This document shows positions 1-5,667 of a DNA stretch of 6,673 nucleotides, in pieces. Below the pieces are notes generated by a model that saw nothing but the letters and a program-made list of their open reading frames with translations, was not told the origin of the DNA and did not search any database. The translations under genes were made by a program, and so were the position numbers. Numbering within the stretch: position 1 is the first letter of the stretch; the number at the start of each line of letters is the position of its first letter. The DNA comes from Acuticoccus sp038745295 (GTDB lineage: Bacteria; Pseudomonadota; Alphaproteobacteria; Rhizobiales; Amorphaceae), in the NCBI GenBank assembly GCA_038745295.1, contig JBCDLN010000233.1, positions 1-6,673 on the forward strand. Reading direction: 5' to 3'.

Positions 1-53
1 GGCCTGATGGGTCAACCCCGAAGAGGCGAAGCCGTGGGTTGATGCATCAGGCC
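1..53. repeat. Nested inverted repeat / stem-loop at window edge
   Basis: Bases 1-9 pair perfectly with 45-53 (ggcctgatg against catcaggcc), and bases 12-18 pair perfectly with 36-42 (tcaaccc against gggttga). A G-G mismatch and a possible G-T wobble lie between the two stems. The apical loop holds a third small hairpin (ggc-gaa-gcc, 25-33). The element begins exactly at the window edge, so its outer stem may extend further left. No T-run follows on the plus strand, which argues against a classic intrinsic terminator in that direction. It could be an intergenic palindromic repeat, a structured RNA or part of a leader. The pairing is directly visible; the function is unknown. Confidence 0.55.
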
Positions 54-373
54 CACCGCGGGACAATTGACCCTAGGCGGGAGCAGTGAGGCACGGCCCC
101 CTACGGCGGTTCCGCCATGAACAACGTTGATGGAAACGACATCTAGAACGCGTCACGCCCCCATGGACGCGCACTGCGCTCAGGCTGCTTGGCGGTCGCG
201 GGTGCACGCGACGCCGGATGATTCCATCCGGCTGTGACCTGCTCTAAACGCTGGAGAGCAAATCATCGCCGTCCGCCACGGGCGCAGATGCCCCATCATG
301 GCAAAGGCAAATAAACGCTGGCCGGCGGAGGATGTTTGCACCGGCGTGACGCCTCTGGGGATGCGGGCGGGGG
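54..373. other. Gene-free stretch downstream of the DUF1178 gene
   Basis: About 320 bases with no reading frame resembling a known protein on either strand. It holds a tight 5-bp inverted repeat (105-109 with 112-116) and a stronger hairpin at 213-232. The DUF1178 gene ends at 374 reading leftwards, so this is its 3' region. I see no tRNA, mobile element or promoter here that I could defend. Confidence 0.5.
213..232. terminator. Perfect 8-bp hairpin, possible terminator of the minus-strand block
   Basis: gccggatg (213-220) pairs perfectly with catccggc (225-232) around the 4-base loop attc. It lies about 140 bases beyond the DUF1178 stop codon in the direction of transcription. No T-run follows on either strand, so an intrinsic terminator is only one option. 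A 3' end stabiliser or a small palindromic repeat are alternatives. Confidence 0.3.
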
Positions 374-910
374 CTAGTTTCTATCCTCAGGGAGTGTGGG
401 GATCGGCAGCACGTTGATGCCCTCTTCGAGGAGGGATTGCGCATCATCGAGGTTGGCCTCGCCGTAGATACCGCGCGGCTCAGCTTCGCCGTAGTGGATC
501 CTGCGTGCTTCTTCGGGGAAGGCTGAGCCCACGTTGGTGCCGTGTTCAATCACAGCGGCCCGCAAGGCCCTGACCGCCTCCACAAACTCGGCCCGGCTCG
601 GGGTCGGTGCCGGGCTGGTGATGGCGGGTGCGCTCGGCGCCTCGCTGGTGTTTGGTGGGCTTTGCCCTTGGGGCGCTGGGTCGCGGAGCGCGGCCGATGG
701 CGCCGGCTCAGTGACCGGTGCCGGCAGCGGAGCACGTTCGGCCCGATCGCTCACGATGGCAGGTGCCATCAACGCGCGGGTGACGTTGGGCGTGCCACAG
801 ATCGGACAACTGAGCGCACCGCTTGCCTGCTGGTCGTCAAAGGCCGCGGACGAGCGAAACCATCCATCAAATGAATGTCCGTGATCGCACTGGAGCGTGT
901 AGTGGATCAT
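374..910 (-). CDS. DUF1178 family protein
   Basis: A 178-residue protein recognised as DUF1178, a family of unknown function common in Alphaproteobacteria. The start is fixed by the conserved opening MIHYTLQCDHGHSFDGWF, which matches the usual amino terminus of the family; the ribosome binding site is weak. Cys8 and the CPIC pair (Cys35, Cys38), with nearby histidines, look like a small zinc-binding knuckle. Residues about 55-105 are a low-complexity Ala/Pro/Ser linker. The conserved carboxy-terminal block follows at about 128-178: FPEEARRIHYGEAEPRGIYG, then an EEGI and PIPTLPE tail. No signal peptide or membrane segment is seen, so it is probably cytoplasmic. It is last in the block comF-grxC-DUF1178, 103 bases after grxC. 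Family assignment is confident; the function is unknown. Confidence 0.9.
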   Translation of the reverse strand: MIHYTLQCDHGHSFDGWFRSSAAFDDQQASGALSCPICGTPNVTRALMAPAIVSDRAERAPLPAPVTEPAPSAALRDPAPQGQSPPNTSEAPSAPAITSPAPTPSRAEFVEAVRALRAAVIEHGTNVGSAFPEEARRIHYGEAEPRGIYGEANLDDAQSLLEEGINVLPIPTLPEDRN

Positions 911-1013
911 CGGACCATCCGGCCCAAAGAGGAGGGGTCACCGTGGCGAGTACGCACGTCAGTGGAGCAGTCGGGCTGGTGTGAGAGGCCGGGTCGGAGT
1001 GTGCAGGTCCCGA

Positions 1014-1274
1014 TCACGATGCGCTTTCAAGGACTTGGTCGAGCATGCCGGAGCGCTCTGCCGCAAAAAGATCATCACACCCGCCAATGTGGCGATCGCC
1101 CACAAACACCTGAGGAAAGGTGGAGCGACCGCTGCGCTCTATCATCTCAGCGCGTTTTGCCCGGTCTTTGCTGGCATTGTGCTCGGTGAACGCGATGCCC
1201 TTGTTTTGCAGCAGCTGGATCGCGCGCATGCAAAAGCCGCAATAATCACGGGTGTAGACAACCACGTTGGGCAT
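1014..1274 (-). CDS. grxC: Glutaredoxin 3 (GrxC type)
   Basis: An 86-residue single-domain glutaredoxin of normal length. It is a cytoplasmic thiol-disulfide oxidoreductase that would reduce protein disulfides and glutathione mixed disulfides using glutathione. The dithiol active site is Y-C12-G-F-C15, a CGFC variant of the usual CPYC. The cis-proline motif TFPQVFV (Pro54) and the glutathione-binding GGCDD (64-68) are both present. The start is well supported: AAGGAG on the minus strand (1284-1289) lies 9 bases upstream of the ATG. The gene follows comF after 270 bases and precedes DUF1178 by 103 bases, all on one strand. Because of the long gap after comF it may have its own promoter. Family assignment is very secure. 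Confidence 0.95.
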   Translation of the reverse strand: MPNVVVYTRDYCGFCMRAIQLLQNKGIAFTEHNASKDRAKRAEMIERSGRSTFPQVFVGDRHIGGCDDLFAAERSGMLDQVLESAS

Positions 1275-1544
1275 TCACCTGAACTCCTTCAAGCCGCGCA
1301 CCGGGCACATATGGTCTTCTGGCCCTGCTAAGCAAGCTAAGGTCCATCTGAGCGCCAGCGAGCGCTTGTCTGTGCAGCCTCGACGCCGCAGCGCCTCTCT
1401 CCATACGGCGCCCTGGTTGAGAAGGCTTCCCTGAACCCTCAGCGCCGCGACAAAAGGCACCGCGTATGGCGAGCGTCGCGCCCGCTGGTTTGACAACCGC
1501 GCCACCGGCGCGGCGAGACACGCCGCCCCATGGGCGTAGACCAA
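1275..1544. other. comF-grxC intergenic region
   Basis: A 270-base gap within a same-strand block. Its last bases carry the grxC ribosome binding site. The comF reading frame stays open after the comF stop codon across this whole gap and ends at a TGA abutting the grxC ATG, but the translation resembles no protein I know, begins with TTG and has no visible ribosome binding site. A 7-bp perfect hairpin (1497-1503 with 1507-1513) lies just past the comF end, without a T-run. I see no supportable gene. Confidence 0.45.
1284..1289 (-). promoter_or_regulatory. Ribosome binding site of grxC
   Basis: AAGGAG on the minus strand, 9 bases before the grxC ATG. It is one of the strongest Shine-Dalgarno matches in the window and fixes the grxC start. 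Confidence 0.75.
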
Positions 1545-2366
1545 CTAGACCGGGTCCATGGCCCCAAGGGTTGCCCTTGCAAAGACTGCAACGCCCACAG
1601 AACGCGCGCCGGCTGCCCGTAAGGTGAGCGCCAGCGCGTCAGCCGTCGCCCCACTGGTGAGCACATCATCCACGATCACCACACGGCGGCCGGCAATGGG
1701 CTCCCGCTGTTTGACGCTGAACGCATTGTGGAGGTTGCTCGCCCGTTCCTCGCGCGTCAGGCCCACCTGATGGGGCGTGCGCCGGACCCGTTGCACCGCA
1801 TAGCGCGCAATGGGCAAATCCACCAGAGGGGCAAGATGCTCAGCAATCAATGCAGCCTGGTTGAACCGGCGCGAGGCAAGCCGCGCTCGATGCAGGGGCA
1901 CCGGGATAAGACAGTCTGCCTGATCGGTGACATCTCTCACAGCGTTTGCCATCAGCCCTGCCATCAATTGGGCGACGCCCGGCACATCATGATACTTCAA
2001 ATGGTGGACGAGACGGCGGCTCACCGGGTCGAACGTGACGGCGGCGCGCGCTTTGTCATAAAGCGGGTGGTTCCAACTGAGCTCTGGGGACTGCGCGCCG
2101 GGACCCGCATCATAGGTGAGCGGCGCCCCGGTAATATCGCAAATCGGTGGCGTGATGATGGAGAGGCCGCGCCAGCAGCTGGCGCACAATGTGCGCGGAT
2201 CCACCAAGGGACGTCGGCACGAGGCGCACAGGGGCGGGACAATAAGATCCACCGCCCGGCGCAGCAGCGCCGCTGGCCAGGCGCGCACCCCCGTGAGCGG
2301 GACGTTGATGGGGACCCGCGCTAACGCAACCTTGTCGCTAGCAACAGCGTGTTCGTTTCCTTCCAT
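1545..2366 (-). CDS. comF: ComF family phosphoribosyltransferase-like protein
   Basis: A 273-residue protein of the ComF family, related to the competence protein ComF/GntX: an amino-terminal zinc ribbon followed by a type I phosphoribosyltransferase fold. Two CASC pairs (Cys47/Cys50 and Cys61/Cys64) form the zinc ribbon. Then come HHLKY (121-125), LIPVPLHR (153-160), RRFNQ (166-170) and the PRPP-binding loop VVIVDDVLTSGAT (229-241). The substrate in this family is not settled; a role in DNA uptake is shown for some members only. I chose ATG 2366 because GAAAGG lies 7 bases upstream. An in-frame ATG at 2396 would add ten residues but has no visible ribosome binding site, and the frame is open still further up to 2555, overlapping the divergent gene. 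It is first in the minus-strand block and diverges from the methyltransferase-like gene. Confidence 0.92.
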   Translation of the reverse strand: MEGNEHAVASDKVALARVPINVPLTGVRAWPAALLRRAVDLIVPPLCASCRRPLVDPRTLCASCWRGLSIITPPICDITGAPLTYDAGPGAQSPELSWNHPLYDKARAAVTFDPVSRRLVHHLKYHDVPGVAQLMAGLMANAVRDVTDQADCLIPVPLHRARLASRRFNQAALIAEHLAPLVDLPIARYAVQRVRRTPHQVGLTREERASNLHNAFSVKQREPIAGRRVVIVDDVLTSGATADALALTLRAAGARSVGVAVFARATLGAMDPV

Positions 2367-2373
2367 GGCCGCA

Positions 2374-2379
2374 CCTTTC
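2374..2379 (-). promoter_or_regulatory. Ribosome binding site deciding the comF start
   Basis: GAAAGG on the minus strand, 7 bases before the ATG at 2366. The competing ATG at 2396 has no purine-rich stretch at a suitable distance, so this site favours the shorter protein. Confidence 0.5.
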
Positions 2380-2443
2380 GCCGGCTTTTTATTCATGTCA
2401 TGGCGGTGCACTGCCGGCCCGAAAGCCCAACAGGATTGCAAGA

Positions 2444-3262
2444 GTGTTCGATCGCCGCGGATTACGCCACCCACGAAATCAGCAACTCGTAGACTTTTTG
2501 CACCGAAAACTGGCCGAAGAACTGCTTGAACGCCTAAGTTTTGTGCAAAGAACATTTAAAACAGGGCTCTTTGCCGGGCCAATCTCAAGTGATCTCAAGG
2601 TATTGGCGGACAATGCACCTATAGAGTGGGTTTATTGTAGCCCAACACTTTTAGATTGTGCAACCATAGTTTGTGACAACCCAGTGCCTTTTTGTCGCAG
2701 CTTTCCGCTCGCTCTCTCGCTCAACGCCCTTCATTTGACCAACGACCCCGTGGCGGCACTGGGGGATATGCGCGGTGCCCTTGTGCCGGACGGCCTGTTT
2801 TTGGGAGCGGTCTCATCTGCTGGAACCCTTCAGGAGCTGGCGGAGTCCCTTCTTGCGGCCGAAGCAGAGTTAACCGGCGGGGCTGCAATGCGCGTTGCCC
2901 CCACCAGCGATGTGCGCCGCTGGGGCGATGCGCTGGCGAAGGCTGGTTTTGCACTGCCGGTGGCGGATGAACTGCGCTTCACCGTTCGCTATAGCAACCT
3001 TAAATCACTCCTTGATGACCTACACGGCATGCGTGCACGTGGTGTACTCGCCACGCGAGCCCCCGCACACCGGCGGTTGTTTGAGCGCGCCGAAGCCATC
3101 TACCGAGAGCGCTTTAGCGATCCGGACGGCCGGCTGAGGGCGAGCTTTCACTTTGCGTGTCTTTCAGGATGGGCACCCGACCCCAGCCAACAAAAGCCTG
3201 CGCGCCGGGGCTCTGCCACCACATCCCTTGCCGATGCGCTCAAACCTTTTGAGCCGCGATGA
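2444..3262 (+). CDS. NDUFAF5/BioC-like SAM-dependent methyltransferase family protein
   Basis: A 272-residue protein of the class I methyltransferase family that sits next to comF in many Alphaproteobacteria and is related to the mitochondrial complex I assembly factor NDUFAF5. The opening FDRRGLRHPRN matches the family's FDR..L.R.R start. Conserved blocks include ALHLTNDPVAALGDMRGAL with PDGLF (95-119), TGGAAMRVAPTSDVR (144-158), YSNLKSLLDDL (183-193), FHFACLSGWAPD (235-246) and QQKPARRGSA (249-258). The glycine-rich SAM-binding motif expected near residues 36-50 is degenerate (KTGLFAGPISSD), so catalysis is uncertain. The GTG start has only a weak AGG upstream. The first 85 or so codons are clearly AT-richer than the rest. 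It converges on rpe with 47 bases between stop codons. Family placement is good; methyl transfer itself is unproven. Confidence 0.85.
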   Translation: MFDRRGLRHPRNQQLVDFLHRKLAEELLERLSFVQRTFKTGLFAGPISSDLKVLADNAPIEWVYCSPTLLDCATIVCDNPVPFCRSFPLALSLNALHLTNDPVAALGDMRGALVPDGLFLGAVSSAGTLQELAESLLAAEAELTGGAAMRVAPTSDVRRWGDALAKAGFALPVADELRFTVRYSNLKSLLDDLHGMRARGVLATRAPAHRRLFERAEAIYRERFSDPDGRLRASFHFACLSGWAPDPSQQKPARRGSATTSLADALKPFEPR

Positions 3263-3309
3263 GGGGGTGAACGGTCGGCAATCGGCGGTCCGCAAACCCA
3301 GCGCCTGCC

Positions 3310-3987
3310 TCAGTCGGCAGAGAGCGCGGCGCGCTTGAGCGCCGACACCGCCTCATGAAGGTTCCGAGCGCCGAACACTGCTGAGCCTGCCACCAGCACA
3401 TTGGCCCCTGCGCGATGGGCAGCGCTTGCGGTGTCACGATTGATGCCGCCATCACACTCAATCAGGATCGGGCGCTCCCCCACGACGGCCTTCACCTCGG
3501 CAAGCTTTTGGCTGGCGTTGGGCAGATAGGCTTGGCCGCCGAACCCGGGATTCACCGTCATCACATTGATGAGGGCCACCCTATGGAGGACCGGCACAAC
3601 CGCGCTTGCTGGCGTTTGCGGGTTGATGGCGATCCCCGGCCGCAATCCGCGCGCGGCAATGTCTTCGAGCGCGCGGTCAGCATGCTGGGTTGCCTCAATG
3701 TGGATGGTGATCCCATCAGCCCCCGCTTCAGCAAAGGCCGCCAGATAGGGTTCCACAGGCGAGATCATCAGGTGGACATCGAACGGGATCGTCACGCGGG
3801 AGCGCAGCGCCGCCACAACGCCAGCACCGAAGCTGATGTTGGGCACGAAGTGTCCATCCATCACGTCAAGGTGGAGCCAATCGGCACCCGCCGCTTGACA
3901 CGCGCTGGCTGCATCGCCGAGCGCGGCATAGTCCGCGGCAAGGATTGAGGGGGCAATCCTCAGCTGAGCGGGGGGCCAGGGGATCAT
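3310..3987 (-). CDS. rpe: Ribulose-phosphate 3-epimerase
   Basis: A 225-residue cytoplasmic TIM-barrel enzyme interconverting D-ribulose 5-phosphate and D-xylulose 5-phosphate, in the pentose phosphate pathway and, where present, the Calvin cycle. All signature motifs are seen: IAPSILAADYAALG, HLDVMDGHFVPNISFG, DVHLMI, VNPGFGGQ, ECDGGI and VLVAGSAVF. Metal ligands and catalytic acids are His39, Asp41, His72 and Asp179 in this numbering. The usual EVDGGI reads ECDGGI, a mild change that keeps the Asp. The length is typical. The ATG overlaps the stop of the upstream CAP gene (TGATG), suggesting translational coupling; a GTG at 3988-3990, one codon upstream, is an alternative start. No strong ribosome binding site is visible. 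It converges on the methyltransferase-like gene. Confidence 0.97.
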   Translation of the reverse strand: MIPWPPAQLRIAPSILAADYAALGDAASACQAAGADWLHLDVMDGHFVPNISFGAGVVAALRSRVTIPFDVHLMISPVEPYLAAFAEAGADGITIHIEATQHADRALEDIAARGLRPGIAINPQTPASAVVPVLHRVALINVMTVNPGFGGQAYLPNASQKLAEVKAVVGERPILIECDGGINRDTASAAHRAGANVLVAGSAVFGARNLHEAVSALKRAALSAD

Positions 3988-4523
3988 CACGCCGCGTCGT
4001 CAGGCTCGGCGAGGAGAAGCACCCAGAAGGATTTGTATTGGCCCTTATCGGTGAGGGCAAGGCCGATGCCGGCGTGGGTCATGTCCCGATTAAGGAGGTT
4101 TTTGTTGTGCCCACGGGAGGTTTTCCACCCGTCGACCGCCAGAACAAGGGTCGGATAGCCGGCACCCAGGTTTTCAGCAGCGCGGGCAGCGCTGTAGTTG
4201 GCATCGTCGAGCCGGCGGGCAATGCCGGCGCTGGTGTGCATTTCGGTGCGCAGCGTATTGCGCCGGGCGAGCTCCCGCGCTGTTTGGCGGGCAATGGCCG
4301 ACAGGCGCGGATCGTGCGTGAGCGTTGAGCGACCCTTTGATCGTCTGTGCTCGTTGATGAGAGCGAGCGCGCGGTTGGGATCGACAGAGCGTTCCCGGGG
4401 CACATTGGGGACGGTGGCTGCCGGTTTTTCCTCGCCAAAGTTGAGGCTCAGCCGCGACAGGCCGCAACCTGCACAAACGGCGCAAAGACACACAATCACA
4501 ACAAGGTTTTGCCAACAGCGCAT
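3987..4523 (-). CDS. Exported CAP/SCP-domain protein, probable lipoprotein
   Basis: A 178-residue protein with an amino-terminal signal segment (about residues 5-19) followed by Cys20. The residues before it, Cys-Ala-Gly, resemble a lipobox with an unusual Cys at -3, so lipidation is likely but not certain. A Pro-containing linker leads to a CAP domain (about 48-172): NEHRRSKG (57-64), a helix around LSAIARQTARELA (74-86), MHTSAG (95-100), AENLGAG (116-122), then WKTSRGHNKNLLNRDMTHAGIG (133-154, written by blocks WKTSRGHNKNLL and NRDMTHAGIG). This matches the bacterial YkwD-like branch, with candidate site residues His96, Glu117 and His139. The biochemical role of bacterial CAP proteins is mostly unknown. 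Its stop overlaps the rpe start, and it diverges from the carboxypeptidase. The start has only a distant AAGG, 12 bases upstream. Confidence 0.9.
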   Translation of the reverse strand: MRCWQNLVVIVCLCAVCAGCGLSRLSLNFGEEKPAATVPNVPRERSVDPNRALALINEHRRSKGRSTLTHDPRLSAIARQTARELARRNTLRTEMHTSAGIARRLDDANYSAARAAENLGAGYPTLVLAVDGWKTSRGHNKNLLNRDMTHAGIGLALTDKGQYKSFWVLLLAEPDDAA

Positions 4524-4589
4524 CGGCTTTCATTGCCTTGCCAGCCCCGTGCGCGCAAGACCGTAGGCGTCCCCTCCCCGCCTTTGGAC

Positions 4590-4618
4590 GATATACGCAA
4601 GCCTTGCCGCGTCATCAA
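4590..4618 (-). promoter_or_regulatory. Candidate sigma-70 type promoter for CAP-rpe
   Basis: On the minus strand TTGATG (4613-4618) and TATATC (4590-4595) are separated by exactly 17 bases. Each hexamer matches four of six consensus positions. Transcription would start near 4583 and give a leader of about 60 bases before the CAP ATG. The match was found by eye and is not proof; alphaproteobacterial promoters are often more degenerate than this. Confidence 0.4.
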
Positions 4619-4666
4619 CGCCGCTCTCGGCGCAGCCCAACGCGGCATTGAAGCAACGCTTGATGG

Positions 4667-4681
4667 TTAAAGTGACCTGAA
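4667..4681 (+). promoter_or_regulatory. Possible CtrA-like site
   Basis: TTAA, seven bases, then TGAA, against the alphaproteobacterial CtrA consensus TTAA-N7-TTAA (one mismatch). It lies 81 bases upstream of the carboxypeptidase ATG. A short, imperfect site like this arises often by chance, so support is weak. Confidence 0.2.
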
Positions 4682-4748
4682 GAACCTCAAGTTTGCCGGT
4701 GGCCGCGGCGACGGTCGGCGCTCCTCCCGTTAGGATTGCAGCGGATTC

Positions 4749-4754
4749 GAAGGA
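4749..4754 (+). promoter_or_regulatory. Ribosome binding site deciding the carboxypeptidase start
   Basis: GAAGGA, 7 bases before the ATG at 4762. It selects the start that places a signal peptide and lipobox at the amino terminus, rather than the upstream in-frame start at 4693. Confidence 0.7.
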
Positions 4755-4761
4755 TATTTTG

Positions 4762-5667
4762 ATGGTTCGGTTCGTTCTTTGCCTGGCTGCCCTTTGGCTT
4801 GCAGGGTGCACGATTGCCCAAGAGCCCGCGCCTGAGGTGGCGACGGCCGCTGTGGCACCTGAGGTTTTTGAGCCGATCCCTGTCACTGAGGCACCGCCGG
4901 TGTCGCGCCGGGCGTACGCGGCAATTGTGGTGGATGCCCGCAACGGCAAAGTCCTCCACGAAGACAACGCGCAGGCCCTGCGCTATCCAGCTTCCCTCAC
5001 CAAAATGATGACGCTTTATCTGGTGTTTGAGCAGCTTGACGCTGGGCGCTTGACTGTTCGCTCGCCCCTCACGGTGAGCGAAGAGGCAGCCGCCCGGCCG
5101 CCGGCAAAGATTTACGTCAAAGCCGGAACGGCCATCACCGTGGACACAGCCGTGCGCGCGTTGGCGGTGCGCTCAGCCAACGATGTGGCCGTGGTCATCG
5201 CGGAGAACCTTGCAGGCTCTGAGGAGGCCTTCGCCGTGTTGATGACGCGCAAAGCACGCTCGCTCGGAATGTCGAAGACGACGTTCGTCAACGCATCCGG
5301 GTTGCCCGATCCGCGGCAGGTGACGACGGCGCGGGACATGGCGATTTTAGGCAAAGCGCTATCGGACAGGTTTCCGCGGTGGTTTCGTTATTTCTCCACC
5401 GAGGAGTTTCGCTTCAATGGGCGCAAGTGGCGCAACACCAACAAACTCTTAAAGACGGTCGAGGGCGTGAACGGGATCAAGACCGGCTATATTCGCGACT
5501 CTGGCTACAACCTCACCGCGTCCGTCCGGCGAGGCAATAAGCATCTCATTGCGGTGGTGATCGGTGGCCGGTCCGGCACAGCGCGCAACCGCAAAATGAC
5601 AGAACTCATCGAGGACAATATGGGCAGCGCCTCTGGCGGCGGTCTGATGGGGGTTCGCCTTTTCTGA
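4762..5667 (+). CDS. D-alanyl-D-alanine carboxypeptidase, lipoprotein type (peptidase S11)
   Basis: A 301-residue low-molecular-weight penicillin-binding protein. It would remove the terminal D-Ala from peptidoglycan pentapeptides in the periplasm. The three serine-peptidase motifs are present in order: SxxK as S78-L-T-K81, SxN as S138-A-N140, and KTG as K240-T-G242 in GIKTGYI. The amino terminus MVRFVLCLAALWLAGC ends in a good lipobox (LAGC, Cys16), followed by an acidic Pro/Ala linker (about 20-50), so it is probably a membrane-anchored lipoprotein. There is no room for the carboxy-terminal beta domain and amphipathic anchor of PBP5 (about 400 residues). The start is set by GAAGGA 7 bases upstream and the signal peptide; the frame is open further up to 4693. 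It diverges from the CAP gene, and nothing recognisable follows it. Confidence 0.95.
   Translation: MVRFVLCLAALWLAGCTIAQEPAPEVATAAVAPEVFEPIPVTEAPPVSRRAYAAIVVDARNGKVLHEDNAQALRYPASLTKMMTLYLVFEQLDAGRLTVRSPLTVSEEAAARPPAKIYVKAGTAITVDTAVRALAVRSANDVAVVIAENLAGSEEAFAVLMTRKARSLGMSKTTFVNASGLPDPRQVTTARDMAILGKALSDRFPRWFRYFSTEEFRFNGRKWRNTNKLLKTVEGVNGIKTGYIRDSGYNLTASVRRGNKHLIAVVIGGRSGTARNRKMTELIEDNMGSASGGGLMGVRLF

Larger units (their letters stand above)
4524..4761. promoter_or_regulatory. Divergent intergenic region between CAP and carboxypeptidase genes
   Basis: A 238-base region separating two outward-reading envelope genes, so it must hold the promoters of both. I see a minus-strand promoter candidate (4590-4618), a CtrA-like pair of half-sites (4667-4681) and a 5-bp hairpin (4619-4623 with 4628-4632). 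No convincing plus-strand -35/-10 pair was found by eye. Confidence 0.5.

Noticed and set aside
534..884. Plus-strand open frames opposite the DUF1178 gene
   Set aside because: They are antisense shadows over the Ala/Pro-rich linker; the opposite strand matches a known family from start to end.
1728..2324. Plus-strand 198-codon open frame
   Set aside because: It lies wholly antisense to comF, whose zinc-ribbon and PRPP motifs are clear. Its translation has no recognisable motif.
2367..2555. Longer amino terminus for ComF from the start at 2555
   Set aside because: It would overlap the divergent methyltransferase-like gene by over 100 bases, and the extra residues do not resemble ComF proteins.
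3415..3948. Plus-strand 177-codon open frame
   Set aside because: It is antisense to rpe, which has every signature motif of the epimerase family.
4693..4761. Longer amino terminus for the carboxypeptidase from the start at 4693
   Set aside because: It would bury the signal peptide and lipobox, and the ATG at 4762 has a well-placed GAAGGA.
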